Source: Aquitalea pelogenes
GTDB lineage: Bacteria; Pseudomonadota; Gammaproteobacteria; Burkholderiales; Chromobacteriaceae
Assembly (NCBI RefSeq): GCF_001515305.1
Contig: NZ_LNQV01000011.1
Coordinates: 39,132-103,131, forward strand
Direction of reading: 5' to 3'
DNA: 64,000 nt
A program made the position numbers and the translations under genes. Position 1 is the first letter of the stretch, and each line of letters opens with the position of its first letter. Below the pieces are notes generated by a model. It searched no databases, was not told the DNA's origin, and worked only from the letters and a program-made list of their open reading frames with translations. Below are positions 17,183 through 26,170 of the stretch, in pieces.

Positions 17183-17641
17183 ATGTTTGACGTTCTCACT
17201 TATTTGTTCGAGCAGTATCGTGATCCGGATGCCTTTGGCGACCGCGGCTCGCTGATGCGCCAGCTGGAAGCCGCCGGCTTCGAAGACGAAGAAATCAACG
17301 ATGCACTCGACTGGCTGGACAATGTCGCCAATATGGTTGACGGCCTGTATGCCAGCGCGGATGACGCGGTGGGCATGCGCATTTACGCCGATGCCGAACT
17401 GGAACGCCTGCCCACCGATGTGCGCGGCCTGATCCAGTTTCTGGAAGATCATGGCGCGCTGTCGCCATCGCAGCGGGAAATGGTGATAGACCGGCTGTGC
17501 GAACTACCCGATGACGACATCAATGTCGGCTCGGCCAAGCTGGTGGCACTGATGGTGCTGTGGGCACAAAAAGCGGAACTGCCCATCCTGTTGGGTGAAG
17601 AACTGCTGGATGCCATTCATGGCGAACCCACCATGCAATGA
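17183..17641 (+). CDS. smg: Smg family protein (DUF494)
   Basis: A 152-residue acidic helical protein of the DUF494/Smg family, which is coded next to dprA and topA in many proteobacteria and has no proven function. Family features are MFDVLTYLFEQY at the start, LEAAGFEDEEINDALDWL and GEPTMQ at the end. It follows dprA by 41 bases and is closed by a terminator. Confidence 0.92.
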   Translation: MFDVLTYLFEQYRDPDAFGDRGSLMRQLEAAGFEDEEINDALDWLDNVANMVDGLYASADDAVGMRIYADAELERLPTDVRGLIQFLEDHGALSPSQREMVIDRLCELPDDDINVGSAKLVALMVLWAQKAELPILLGEELLDAIHGEPTMQ

Positions 17642-17707
17642 CTTGTCAGCGCTGGCGCTACGGGCTTACCATCCCGCCTCGCCTGACAGTTACGGCAGGG
17701 AATTTTT

Positions 17708-17737
17708 ACAAGAGCGCCAATTGCGCTCTTGTTTTAT
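17708..17737 (+). terminator. Intrinsic terminator after smg
   Basis: ACAAGAGCGC (17708-17717) pairs perfectly with GCGCTCTTGT (17723-17732), followed by TTTATTT. topA therefore probably has its own promoter in the 70 bases that follow. Confidence 0.85.
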
Positions 17738-17810
17738 TTGCGCTCTTGCTTTATTTGATAGATAGAACCGCTATCAACCGGATGTTTCCGGTACACACTG
17801 AAACGAAAAC

Positions 17811-20108
17811 ATGCCCTCCAGCCTCTTGATCGTTGAGTCGCCATCCAAGGCAAAAACGCTGAAGAAATACCTGGGACCGGACTTTGAAGTCCTGGCCTCC
17901 TACGGTCACGTGCGCGATCTGGTACCGAAAAACGGTGCGGTAGACCCTGAAAAGGGCTTCGCCATGAAATACCAGCTGATCGCCCGCAACAGCAAACACG
18001 TTGATGCCATCGTCAAGGCCGTGGCCGAAGTCGACCATGTCTACCTGGCAACTGACCCGGACCGCGAAGGCGAAGCCATTTCCTGGCACCTGGTACAAAT
18101 CCTCAACAGCAAGAAGCTGCTGAAGGACAAGACCGCCCAGCGCGTGGTGTTCCACGAAATCACCAAGAATGCGGTGCTGGAAGCCATCGGCAACCCGCGC
18201 GAAGTGGCACAGGACCTGGTGGATGCCCAGCAGGCACGCCGGGCGCTGGACTATCTGGTGGGTTTCAACCTGTCGCCGCTGCTGTGGAAGAAAATCCGCC
18301 GTGGCCTGTCGGCAGGACGGGTGCAAAGCCCGGCGCTGCGCCTGATCTGCGAACGCGAGAACGAGATCAAGGCCTTTGTGCAGCAGGAATACTGGTCGGT
18401 ACATCTGGATAGCCACAAGGGCCGTACCAAGTTTTCCGCCAAGCTGACCCAGCTTGCCGGCAAAAAGCTGGACCAGTTCGACATTCCCGGTGATGCCGAA
18501 CACGCCGACATCCTGGCCCGTTTGCAAGACCAGCCGGCCACCGTCACCAGCATCGAGAAGAAAAAGAAGTCGCGCAGCCCCGCCGCGCCCTTCACCACTT
18601 CCACGCTGCAACAGGAAGCCGTGCGCAAGCTGGGCATGACCACCGACCGCACCATGCGTACCGCGCAGCAGCTGTATGAAGGTATCGACATCGGCCAGGG
18701 CACGGTCGGTCTGATCACCTACATGCGTACCGACTCGGTGGCACTGGCCAACGAAGCCGTTGAAGAAATCCGTACTTATATCGGCGACACCTTCAACAAC
18801 GACTTCCTGCCGAAAAACCCGGTTGCCTACAAGAACAAGTCCAAGAACGCACAGGAAGCGCACGAGGCCATCCGCCCGACGTCCATCCTGCGTACGCCGG
18901 AATCGGTCAAGCCCTTCCTCACCACCGACCAGTTCAAGCTGTACGACATGGTGTGGAAGCGTACCCTGGCCTGCCAGATGGCTCCGGCCAAGTTTGACAC
19001 CACCAGCGTGGACATCACCGTGGGTGAAGGCATTTTCCGCGCCAGCGGTCAGGTACAGACCTTTGCCGGCTTCCTGGCCGTGTACGAAGAAGACGTGGAC
19101 GATGCCGAGGACGAGGACAACGCCAAGCTGCCGCTGCTGGAAGAAGGCGACAGCCTGCCGGTGGACAAGCTGTACGGTGAACAGCACTTCACCCAGCCGC
19201 CGCCGCGCTTCTCCGAAGCCAGTCTGGTGAAGGCACTGGAAGAATTCGGCATCGGCCGTCCGTCCACCTACGCCAGCATCATTTCCACGCTGAAAGACCG
19301 TGAGTACGTGATCCTGGACAAGAAACGCTTCTTGCCCACCGATACCGGCGACATCGTCAACAAGTTCCTGACTGAGCACTTCAGCCAGTACGTGGACTAC
19401 AACTTCACCGCCAAGCTGGAAAACCAGCTGGACGATATCGCCAGCGGCCAGCGCGAGTGGGTGCCGGTGATGGACAGCTTCTGGAAGGGCTTCTCCAAGC
19501 AGATTGCCGAGAAGGAAAGCATCTCCCGCGCCGAAGTCACCACCGAGAGCCTGGACGAAGCCTGCCCGAAATGCAGCAAGCCCTTGTCGATCAAGTTTGG
19601 CAAGCGTGGCCGCTTCATTGCCTGTACCGGTTATCCGGACTGCGACTACACCCGCAATATCGGTGAAACCGCAGAGCAGGCGGCAGAAGAAGCCGAAGCC
19701 CCGACAGTGATCGAAGGCCGGGTCTGCCCGGACTGCGGTGGCGAACTGCACATCAAGAAAGGTCGTTACGGCAAGTTCATCGGCTGTGCCAACTACCCCA
19801 AGTGCAAGCACATCGAACCGCTGGAAAAGCCGCGTGACACCGGCGTGGAATGCCCGGAGTGCAAATCCGGTCACCTGATCGAGCGCAAGAGCCGCTACGG
19901 CAAGCTGTTCTACAGCTGCAACACCTACCCCAAGTGCAAGTACGCCACCTGGAACCCGCCGGTGGCAGAGCCCTGCCCGAAGTGCAACTGGCCGATTCTC
20001 ACCATCAAGACCACAAAGCGTCGAGGTACCGAGAAAGTCTGCCCGCAGAAGGAATGCGGCTACAGCGAGGTGATTGCCCCGCCGGAAGCCAAGCCAGCGG
20101 AAGAGTAA
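17811..20108 (+). CDS. topA: DNA topoisomerase I
   Basis: A 765-residue type IA topoisomerase that relaxes negative supercoils. The TOPRIM domain is at residues 1-130 with acidic TDPDREGEA at 81-89, and the catalytic tyrosine is Y304 in LITYMRTDS. The core runs to about residue 590. The C-terminus carries four zinc-ribbon modules (cysteine pairs CPKC, CPDC, CPEC and CPKC with their partners) and ends in a short Pro/Glu tail. E. coli TopA is longer (865). The gene is flanked by terminators on both sides. Confidence 0.97.
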   Translation: MPSSLLIVESPSKAKTLKKYLGPDFEVLASYGHVRDLVPKNGAVDPEKGFAMKYQLIARNSKHVDAIVKAVAEVDHVYLATDPDREGEAISWHLVQILNSKKLLKDKTAQRVVFHEITKNAVLEAIGNPREVAQDLVDAQQARRALDYLVGFNLSPLLWKKIRRGLSAGRVQSPALRLICERENEIKAFVQQEYWSVHLDSHKGRTKFSAKLTQLAGKKLDQFDIPGDAEHADILARLQDQPATVTSIEKKKKSRSPAAPFTTSTLQQEAVRKLGMTTDRTMRTAQQLYEGIDIGQGTVGLITYMRTDSVALANEAVEEIRTYIGDTFNNDFLPKNPVAYKNKSKNAQEAHEAIRPTSILRTPESVKPFLTTDQFKLYDMVWKRTLACQMAPAKFDTTSVDITVGEGIFRASGQVQTFAGFLAVYEEDVDDAEDEDNAKLPLLEEGDSLPVDKLYGEQHFTQPPPRFSEASLVKALEEFGIGRPSTYASIISTLKDREYVILDKKRFLPTDTGDIVNKFLTEHFSQYVDYNFTAKLENQLDDIASGQREWVPVMDSFWKGFSKQIAEKESISRAEVTTESLDEACPKCSKPLSIKFGKRGRFIACTGYPDCDYTRNIGETAEQAAEEAEAPTVIEGRVCPDCGGELHIKKGRYGKFIGCANYPKCKHIEPLEKPRDTGVECPECKSGHLIERKSRYGKLFYSCNTYPKCKYATWNPPVAEPCPKCNWPILTIKTTKRRGTEKVCPQKECGYSEVIAPPEAKPAEE

Positions 20109-20130
20109 ATCGCCGCCAGCGGATTGCAGC

Positions 20131-20165
20131 AAATAACGCCACCTCCGGGTGGCGTTATTTTTTGA
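20131..20165 (+). terminator. Strong intrinsic terminator after topA
   Basis: A 13-bp stem, AAATAACGCCACC (20131-20143) with GGTGGCGTTATTT (20148-20160), a TCCG loop and a T run. Its core is repeated at 20336-20355. Confidence 0.9.
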
Positions 20166-20167
20166 CA

Positions 20168-20305
20168 ATATCTTCTCGCTTTCCCGCAGGAAATCGAGGC
20201 TTACCTTTTCAATTGGCAGGGTAAGGGTGGGGAATAGGGAGTAGAAGGGAAGGCTGCGGAATCGATTAGTTAGCCGGAAGGCCCGGCTTTGCCGGGTCCT
20301 GCGCC
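20168..20305 (-). repeat. Dispersed intergenic repeat, copy B (inverted to copy A)
   Basis: Read on the minus strand, this matches 6191-6316 in order: hairpin GGACCCGGCAAAGCCGGGCC, then GCAGCCTTCCC, a C/T-rich tract and GAAAGCGAG near the far end. It lies between two copies of the same terminator hairpin downstream of topA, as if inserted into or duplicated with it. It does not code for a recognisable protein. Identity between the copies is partial, so they are old. Confidence 0.6.
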
Positions 20306-20335
20306 AGCGCAACACATTGTTTTGTCAGCAGCCTG

Positions 20336-20362
20336 ACGCCACCTCCGGGTGGCGTTGCTTTT
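20336..20362 (+). terminator. Second copy of the topA-type terminator hairpin
   Basis: ACGCCACC (20336-20343), TCCG, GGTGGCGT (20348-20355), then GCTTTTTT. Stem and loop are identical to the terminator at 20131-20160, and it lies just past repeat copy B. Confidence 0.75.
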
Positions 20363-20601
20363 TTGGCCATGGCAGCCAAACCATGCAAGCAGAGGCGCTA
20401 CGCCATCAGCATTGGCAATGTGCTGATTTTATTAATCAAGTTCAGAAAAGCCGCCATATAATTCGGAAATCAGGCTAAACCGTAAACAGCTAAACAGTCT
20501 GAGGGCTCTTGCGACGGGCCACATCGTTTCCAAACCATACGCCGCCGCCATCACAGGCGGCGTTCGTCGTTTTACGGGCCACCCCCGGCAAAGCACACAT
20601 C
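20363..20601. other. Intergenic stretch before the next membrane-protein gene
   Basis: No gene was found in these 239 bases. One hairpin, ACGCCGCC (20539-20546) with GGCGGCGT (20556-20563), is followed by TCGTCGTTTT and may be a weak terminator or leader hairpin. Bases 20425-20480 are locally AT-rich and could hold the promoter of the gene at 20602, but I cannot pick a clear -35/-10 pair. Confidence 0.4.
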
Positions 20602-21000
20602 ATGAAAACACACAGCAGCTTCTTTTTTACCGGCGCATCGGTACTGACTCTGTTTGGCCTCGTCAGTGGCCATTGGCTGATGCTTCCCATTGCCTTCCTG
20701 CTGGCATTCTGCGGCATGGTGGTGGCCGACCGCGAGCAACTGGCGGACATGGATGACCGTACCGCTGCCATGTTGCTGGTGCTGCCCAGCCAGCACCCGC
20801 TATTGCCGCTGGACCACTTCCACGGCAACGACCTGATGTTTTACCAGGCCGGCAGCCCGGTTTACCGCGTTTTGCAGGCCGATGGCGCCCGTTGGGAGCT
20901 GGTTGGCGAATACGGCAAGGTAGAAGACGATAGTGGCTGCATCCGCGTTTACCCGGGCTATCTGTACCGCCGCCAGCCTCACGTGACTGCTCAGGACTGA
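20602..21000 (+). CDS. Hypothetical membrane protein
   Basis: A 132-residue protein with two adjacent hydrophobic segments (about residues 9-24 and 27-46) and a soluble C-terminal part with no cysteine cluster or known motif. I choose the ATG at 20602 because it opens the membrane segment; a longer frame starting at 20509 would add an unlikely Pro-rich, arginine-containing leader. No good ribosome site is visible. The last 10 bases overlap the end of the convergent DUF1622 gene. Confidence 0.6.
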   Translation: MKTHSSFFFTGASVLTLFGLVSGHWLMLPIAFLLAFCGMVVADREQLADMDDRTAAMLLVLPSQHPLLPLDHFHGNDLMFYQAGSPVYRVLQADGARWELVGEYGKVEDDSGCIRVYPGYLYRRQPHVTAQD

Positions 21001-21371
21001 TCCGTCCGCCGCCCTTCACCCTCGTGCTCGGTATCACGGATTTCCTTGCCCAGGAAAAAGTTGAGCGCGGTTCGCAGCACGGCAATGGCGGCCAGCTTGC
21101 CGATCTGGTCCCAGCTTGGCGCCACGGCGGTGGACAGGATGTCAGCCGCCAGTTGCAATTCCAGCGCCAGAGCCAGAAAGCGGGCAAAACTCAGCCGCAC
21201 CGCATTGAACTGCGCCATGCCAGGCTCAAGGCAGCGCTGCAGGTAGCGCACCCCGGCCACCAGTACGCCAATGCCGATCACCACGGCACCGCTGGCTTCC
21301 ACCGCCAGTTTCAGCCATTGCACCAGATTGAGCACCAGTTCTTCCACTCCGGATTCGGCAGGTGACAGCAT
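20991..21371 (-). CDS. DUF1622 family membrane protein
   Basis: A 126-residue integral membrane protein with helices at about 22-42 and 62-84. Family signs are RLSFARFLALALELQLAADILSTAVAP and AVLRTALNFFLGKEI. The start at 21371 is supported by AAGGA 7 bases upstream; the longer frame to 21461 has none. Function is unknown. It converges on the previous gene, overlapping it by 10 bases. Confidence 0.8.
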   Translation of the reverse strand: MLSPAESGVEELVLNLVQWLKLAVEASGAVVIGIGVLVAGVRYLQRCLEPGMAQFNAVRLSFARFLALALELQLAADILSTAVAPSWDQIGKLAAIAVLRTALNFFLGKEIRDTEHEGEGRRTDQS

Positions 21372-21496
21372 GCGTTTTCCTTGTGCTTGTTGGGGAATGC
21401 CCAGCATACACACAAGGCGGACAAGAGACAGCTGCTGAGCGCCTGACCATGCAGGCAGCATGTTATGCTATCGGATTATCCAGCCTACCCCACAGC

Positions 21497-22246
21497 ATGC
21501 TGTTACTGAAACTGACGCTGGTTCCTGCCTTTCTCTATCTGCTGGCTCTGGTGGCCCGCTACTGGGGGCCACAGCGCGCTGGCTGGATGGCCGGCCTGCC
21601 GGTGGTGGCCGGGCCCATCCTGTGGCTGCTGATGCGGGAACATGGCCCCGCCTTTGCTGCCAGTGCGGCACTGCAGGCCATTGCCGCCATTGCCGCCTCC
21701 GAGTTGTTCAACCTGATCTATGCCCGCCTGGCTGCCCGCCTTGCCTGGCCGCTGACGCTGATGTCTGCCCTGTGCGGCTGGCTAGCAGGGGCCTGTCTGC
21801 TGCAAAGCCTGATACTGACTCTCCCCGTCGCACTGCTCATGGCGGTACTGGCAGTGCTGATCAACAGCGTCTGCCTGCCCCGCCCGGCCCTGTCAGGCGT
21901 GGTGGCTGCGGTGAATGAAACCCTGGGCTTGCGTATGCTGGCCGCCGCCGTGCTGACCTTGCTGGTCAGCCTGGCCGCCAGTCATCTGGGGGCGCGCTGG
22001 AGTGGAATGCTGGCTGTCTTCCCGCTGCTGGCCGTGGTGATGGCGGTGGCAACCCAGCGGGCACAGGGGGTGGCCGCCACCCAGGCATTGTTGCGCGGCA
22101 TGCTGCTGGGTCGGCTTGGCTTTGCCGGCTTTTGTCTGGCCTTGTGGCTCTTGCTGCCGCTGATGGACGGCAATCTGGCGTTCTTGCTGGCTGCCGCCAC
22201 GGCCATTGGCTTGCAGCTGCTGTCACGCCGTTTGCTGGCAGCCTAG
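21497..22246 (+). CDS. Multi-pass membrane protein, function unknown
   Basis: A 249-residue, very hydrophobic protein with seven or eight predicted transmembrane helices and short polar loops. The start at 21497 (MLLLKLTLVPAFLYLLALVARYWGPQRAGWMAGLPVVAGP) puts the first helix at the N-terminus; upstream starts at 21449 or 21362 overlap the divergent DUF1622 gene. GLPVVAGP and the LNSVCLP-like segment are probably conserved, but I do not recognise the family. Its end overlaps the dgkA stop by 4 bases. Confidence 0.7.
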   Translation: MLLLKLTLVPAFLYLLALVARYWGPQRAGWMAGLPVVAGPILWLLMREHGPAFAASAALQAIAAIAASELFNLIYARLAARLAWPLTLMSALCGWLAGACLLQSLILTLPVALLMAVLAVLINSVCLPRPALSGVVAAVNETLGLRMLAAAVLTLLVSLAASHLGARWSGMLAVFPLLAVVMAVATQRAQGVAATQALLRGMLLGRLGFAGFCLALWLLLPLMDGNLAFLLAAATAIGLQLLSRRLLAA

Positions 22247-22629
22247 TGGCCGAACAACACCAGCGACCACATGGCCGCCAGGTTGATCAGGCCAAGCAAC
22301 TGGGCCGCACTGCCCATGTCCTTGGCGCGCTTGGCCAGCGGGTGGCGCTCCAGTGAAGTGTGGTCCACTGCTGCCTCGATGGCGGAATTGAGCAGTTCGA
22401 TCACCAGCGTGGCCAGCGAACTGGCCACCAGCAGCGCACGGGCCAGCGGGCTGGCCGGTACGATGAACAGGGCGGTGGGGATGAGGATGATGGCCAGCAA
22501 GGCCAGTTGGCGGAAGGCATCTTCATGGCGGAAGGCCGCCTTGATGCCGTCCAGCGAATAGCCGAAGGCGTTGATCAATCGGCGAATGCCGGTCTTGCCC
22601 TTGAACGGGCTTTCCTCATGCTTGCTCAT
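22243..22629 (-). CDS. dgkA: Diacylglycerol kinase
   Basis: A 128-residue trimeric inner-membrane kinase that turns diacylglycerol into phosphatidate, recycling the lipid left by phosphoglycerol transfer to periplasmic glucans. It has an N-terminal amphipathic part, three helices, and the family signature ELLNSAIEAAVD, where the first Glu binds Mg-ATP and the second is catalytic. AKDMGSAA follows. The length agrees with E. coli DgkA (122). Confidence 0.95.
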   Translation of the reverse strand: MSKHEESPFKGKTGIRRLINAFGYSLDGIKAAFRHEDAFRQLALLAIILIPTALFIVPASPLARALLVASSLATLVIELLNSAIEAAVDHTSLERHPLAKRAKDMGSAAQLLGLINLAAMWSLVLFGH

Positions 22630-22731
22630 GTCGGGTCCTGTGATTGCGCAGTGTCAGCCGGGTGGTGCCAGTCTGGCGAGCGGCATGTTAATCCCTGCAC
22701 TCCGGTGCAGCAAGCCTGGCTTGCCAGATGG

Positions 22732-22753
22732 CCAGCGGCGATGGTGCCGCTGG
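22732..22753 (-). terminator. Hairpin downstream of gshB
   Basis: CCAGCGGC (22732-22739) pairs with GCCGCTGG (22746-22753), 25 bases after the gshB stop. There is no U tract, so its role as a terminator is tentative. Confidence 0.4.
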
Positions 22754-22777
22754 CAGATGACAGGCTGATGGCAAGGC

Positions 22778-23734
22778 TTAATGTGCGGTGGCGCGTTCCA
22801 GTGCGTCGATGTACAGGCCGGCAACGTTCAGGCCGGTCTGATCCATGATTTCGCGGAAGCAGGTGGGGCTGGTGACATTCACTTCGGTCAGGTAATTGCC
22901 GATGACATCCAGACCGGCCAGCAGGATGCCGCGCTTTTTCAGCTCCGGGCCCACTGCTTCGGCAATTTCGCGGTCACGGGCACTCAGCGGTCGGGCTTCA
23001 CCACGACCACCGGCTGCCAGGTTGCCACGCGTTTCACCGGCGGCCGGAATACGTGCCAGGCAGTAGTCCACCGGCACGCCGTCAATCACCAGCACGCGCT
23101 TGTCGCCATCGCGGATTTCCGGAATGTAACGCTGGGCCATGATGGTGCGCTTGCCGCGCAGGGTGATGGTTTCCAGAATCACCGACAGGTTGGGGTCGTT
23201 CGGGGTCACCCGGAAAATGCTGTCGCCACCCATGCTGTCCAGCGGCTTGAGAATCACATCCAGATGCTGGCGGATAAAGGCTTTCAGGCGCGGGGTTTCA
23301 CCGGTGATCATGGTGGGGGCGGTCAGCTCCGGGAAATTCAGGATGGCCAGCTTTTCGTTGAAATCACGCAGGGCCTGACCGCTGGTGAATACCTTGACGC
23401 CCTGTGCTTCGGCCAGCGTGAACAGCTGCGAGGCATACAGGTATTCCATGTCGAACGGCGGGTCCTTGCGCATCACCACCGCATTGAAGGCGGTCAGCGG
23501 CTGGCGATGCACATCATCCAGCTTGTACCAGGCCGGGTGATCGCCCTTGCGCTCATCGGTGACGGTAAGGCCTCGGGCATCCACCAGCAGACGGCCGCCC
23601 TCTACCGACAGCTGGTGCGCCTGGGCATAGCTGATGGCATGACCGCGTCGCGCCGCCTCTTCCATCATGGCAAAGGTGGTGTCCTTGTAAATCTTGAACT
23701 GTTCCAGCGGGTCGGCGATGAACAGGATACGCAT
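22778..23734 (-). CDS. gshB: Glutathione synthetase
   Basis: A 318-residue ATP-grasp enzyme that adds glycine to gamma-glutamylcysteine, the second step of glutathione synthesis. The N-terminus [27 protein letters not shown] is diagnostic, as are [35 protein letters not shown] and [21 protein letters not shown] precedes the ATG at 23734. The length agrees with E. coli GshB (316). It is the last gene of a gshA-LprI-gshB string. Confidence 0.97.
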   Translation of the reverse strand: MRILFIADPLEQFKIYKDTTFAMMEEAARRGHAISYAQAHQLSVEGGRLLVDARGLTVTDERKGDHPAWYKLDDVHRQPLTAFNAVVMRKDPPFDMEYLYASQLFTLAEAQGVKVFTSGQALRDFNEKLAILNFPELTAPTMITGETPRLKAFIRQHLDVILKPLDSMGGDSIFRVTPNDPNLSVILETITLRGKRTIMAQRYIPEIRDGDKRVLVIDGVPVDYCLARIPAAGETRGNLAAGGRGEARPLSARDREIAEAVGPELKKRGILLAGLDVIGNYLTEVNVTSPTCFREIMDQTGLNVAGLYIDALERATAH

Positions 23735-23777
23735 GCTGCTCTCCAGAGTTGGGGGCGGCCAGCTGGGGCCGTCGGAT

Positions 23778-24719
23778 TCATTGATGATAGTAGGCGTCCA
23801 GCGCATAGCGCCGGGTCGATGTTTTCCAGCGGCCATTGACCAGGGTTTCGCGGGTGACGCGTACCTGTTTGCCTTCCGGGTCCTGCGCGTCCTCAATCAG
23901 CCGCTCCACGACCTGCAAATGGTGGCGGGCGTCGAACTGGTAATCGGTGGTTTCGTGGTAACAGCAGCCGCTCTTGGCAAAGGTACGCAGCCGCTTGCGC
24001 TTGGCATCCACCTGGAACAGGCCCAGGTTTTCTTCGGTCAGCGTTGATAATTCATCATTGAGCACAAATTGCTGGCGGGCCGTGTCGTACAGGTAAACCC
24101 GGTAGGTGGGGCCGCCATAGGGGCCGTCATTACCGTTTTGCACTGCGAAATCGGCATGACCGTCGAAGTCGAAATCGGCCGCGTTGATCACCCCCTGCAA
24201 ATCATACAGCCGCGCGGTATTGACCAGCGGCTTGCCATTGTCGCCACGCGCCATGTAGACATTGTCCAGCCGCAGCTGCTGGATACGCTGCTGGCTGCGC
24301 TGGTCGATGATGTTGATGATGGCCGGGCCTTCGGCTGCCCAGTCACGCTCGCCCCAGTCGAGCAGCGTGATGTCAAAGCGGTATGCCGGCATGGCATTGT
24401 CGATTTGCTGACGGACCAGCTGCGCGTGCTGCAATTGCGCCAGCCGCTCTTTATAGACACTTTGCAGACAACTGGCATCCGCCTTGCACTCGGCTCGCGG
24501 GCCAGCCAGCCACTGGCGCTGGTTATCTTGCAGCAGGCCTTGCTGATTGTGCTGCCGGTAGGCGGCAGCCACTTGCTCGTCCAGCGCAGAGAGTTCCGGC
24601 TGGCGGCAGATGGCCTGCTCGGTGGCTGTTGCCGCCTTGCTGCAGTCGAAGCTTGCCCCTGTCGCCAGCATCGGCAACAGAAGCGGCAGCCACAGCAGCA
24701 AGCGGCGCAAGGTCGGCAT
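23778..24719 (-). CDS. Exported LprI/DUF1311-like protein with XAC2610-like C-terminus
   Basis: A 313-residue secreted protein. A signal peptide (to about residue 22) is followed by the Cys-rich LprI/DUF1311 domain ([33 protein letters not shown]), related to a mycobacterial lysozyme inhibitor. The C-terminal 180 residues form a beta-rich region with [17 protein letters not shown], a Ca-binding or VCBS-like loop, as in XAC2610-type proteins. It starts 4 bases after the gshA stop and is surely co-transcribed with gshA. A link with glutathione is not obvious. Confidence 0.78.
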   Translation of the reverse strand: MPTLRRLLLWLPLLLPMLATGASFDCSKAATATEQAICRQPELSALDEQVAAAYRQHNQQGLLQDNQRQWLAGPRAECKADASCLQSVYKERLAQLQHAQLVRQQIDNAMPAYRFDITLLDWGERDWAAEGPAIINIIDQRSQQRIQQLRLDNVYMARGDNGKPLVNTARLYDLQGVINAADFDFDGHADFAVQNGNDGPYGGPTYRVYLYDTARQQFVLNDELSTLTEENLGLFQVDAKRKRLRTFAKSGCCYHETTDYQFDARHHLQVVERLIEDAQDPEGKQVRVTRETLVNGRWKTSTRRYALDAYYHQ

Positions 24720-24723
24720 GGAC

Positions 24724-26007
24724 TCAGTCGCGCTCGGGGTCGGTGTTTTCCAGCTCCAGCGAAGCGGCCAGCAGCGCCAGACGGGCAATCACGCCGTAGG
24801 CGTAGAAGCGGTTGGGCGCACAGTCCGGCGAGCCGTGCTTGTCGGGCAGGCAGGGGGTTTCGAACGACAGCGGTACAAACTGCATGCCCGGTGCGTTGAG
24901 GTTTTCGTCAATGCCACGGCCGGTATGCACGCGGTAGAAACCACCGGTGACAAAGCGGTCCATCATGTACACCACCGGCTCGGCCACCGCATCATCCACG
25001 GTTTCGAAGGTGTACACACCTTCCTGCACGATGACTTGGGAAACTTCCAGCCCTTCTTTCACCACCGACATCTTGTTGCGCGCCTTGCGGTTCAGCCCGA
25101 TGACTTCTTCCGGGCTCTTCACGCTCATCACGCCCATGCCATAGGTGCCGGCATCGGCCTTGACGATGACGAAGGGGTCGTTCTTGATGCCGTATTCACG
25201 GTATTTCAGCTTGATCTTGTCCAGCGTGCCGGCCACGGCTTCGGCCAGCGCGTCCTCGCCCTGGCGGGCATGGAAATCCAGCCCGCTACAGTTGACGAAG
25301 TAGGGATTGATCATCCACGGATCGATGGAAATCAGCTGGGCAAACTGGTCGGCCACCTGATCGTAAGCGGTGAAGTGGTTGCTCTTGCGGCGCACCGCCC
25401 AGCCGGCATGCAGCGGCGGCAGCAGGTTTTGTTCCAGGTCCTTCAGGATGTCGGGAATGCCACCGGACAGATCGTTATTCAGCAACACCACGCAGGGGTT
25501 GAAGCCATCGGCCAGCCGCAGGCGGTTGCCCTGGCGCAGGATGGGTTCGAGCTTGACGATGTCGCCACCAGCGCTGGTCAGCTCGGTGACTTCGGTAATT
25601 TCCGGGTTCAGCGTACCCAGGCGCACCCTCAGACCGGCTTGCTCGAAAATATGCACCAGCGTGGCCACATTTTGCAGATAGAAGGTATTGCGGGTGTGGT
25701 TTTCCGGAATCAGCAGGATGCTGCGTGCTTCCGGACAAACCTTCTCCACCGCAGCCTGCGCCGCCTGGATGGATAGCGGCAGGAAGTCCGGATTCAGGTT
25801 GTTGTGTCCGCCAGGGAACAGGTTCATGTCTACCGGGGCCAGCTTGAAACCGCTGTTGCGCAGGTCAACCGAGCCGTAAAACGGTGCGGCATGGTTATGC
25901 CACTGACTGCGGAACCAGTGCTCGATATGGGGTTGGGCGGTCAGGATGCGGCTTTCCAGCTCCAGCAACGGGCCGGTCAATGCGGTGGACAGATGTGGGA
26001 CGGTCAT
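24724..26007 (-). CDS. gshA: Glutamate-cysteine ligase (T. ferrooxidans type)
   Basis: A 427-residue enzyme for the first, rate-limiting step of glutathione synthesis. It belongs to the ATP-grasp-like family first described in Acidithiobacillus ferrooxidans, not to the E. coli type. Visible features are SVDLRNSGFKLAPVDMNLFPGGHNNL, IPENHTRNTFYLQNV, FVIVKADAGTYGMGVMSV and ENLNAPGMQFVPLSFETPCLPD-like conserved text. GGGGAG precedes the ATG at 26007. It heads the gshA-LprI-gshB unit. Confidence 0.95.
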   Translation of the reverse strand: MTVPHLSTALTGPLLELESRILTAQPHIEHWFRSQWHNHAAPFYGSVDLRNSGFKLAPVDMNLFPGGHNNLNPDFLPLSIQAAQAAVEKVCPEARSILLIPENHTRNTFYLQNVATLVHIFEQAGLRVRLGTLNPEITEVTELTSAGGDIVKLEPILRQGNRLRLADGFNPCVVLLNNDLSGGIPDILKDLEQNLLPPLHAGWAVRRKSNHFTAYDQVADQFAQLISIDPWMINPYFVNCSGLDFHARQGEDALAEAVAGTLDKIKLKYREYGIKNDPFVIVKADAGTYGMGVMSVKSPEEVIGLNRKARNKMSVVKEGLEVSQVIVQEGVYTFETVDDAVAEPVVYMMDRFVTGGFYRVHTGRGIDENLNAPGMQFVPLSFETPCLPDKHGSPDCAPNRFYAYGVIARLALLAASLELENTDPERD

Positions 26008-26103
26008 GGGCTCCCCTAGGCGTCGGATGACTTGCGAGTAATTGGTCTATGGTGGGGGTTGGCCTTGGGGAATTCAACCCTTTTGCATGAAGGAAAGCTT
26101 CAT

Positions 26104-26160
26104 CGCGTGCCATGGGGAAGCGCGCGGAGTGCCATCCGGCACGCTCTTCCCCCGGCCTGG
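26104..26160 (-). terminator. Long imperfect hairpin after the sugar-kinase gene
   Basis: On the minus strand, GGGGGAAG and CTTCCCC bracket an inner GTGCC/GGCAC stem. It lies just past the stop of the kinase gene at 26171 and upstream of gshA. The U tract is poor, so this is a probable rather than certain terminator. Confidence 0.45.
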
Positions 26161-26170
26161 AGCTGGCCGC

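Noticed and set aside
17751..20315. A minus-strand open frame of about 850 codons opposite topA
   Set aside because: Antisense shadow of topA. It also runs through the topA terminator and the dispersed repeat.
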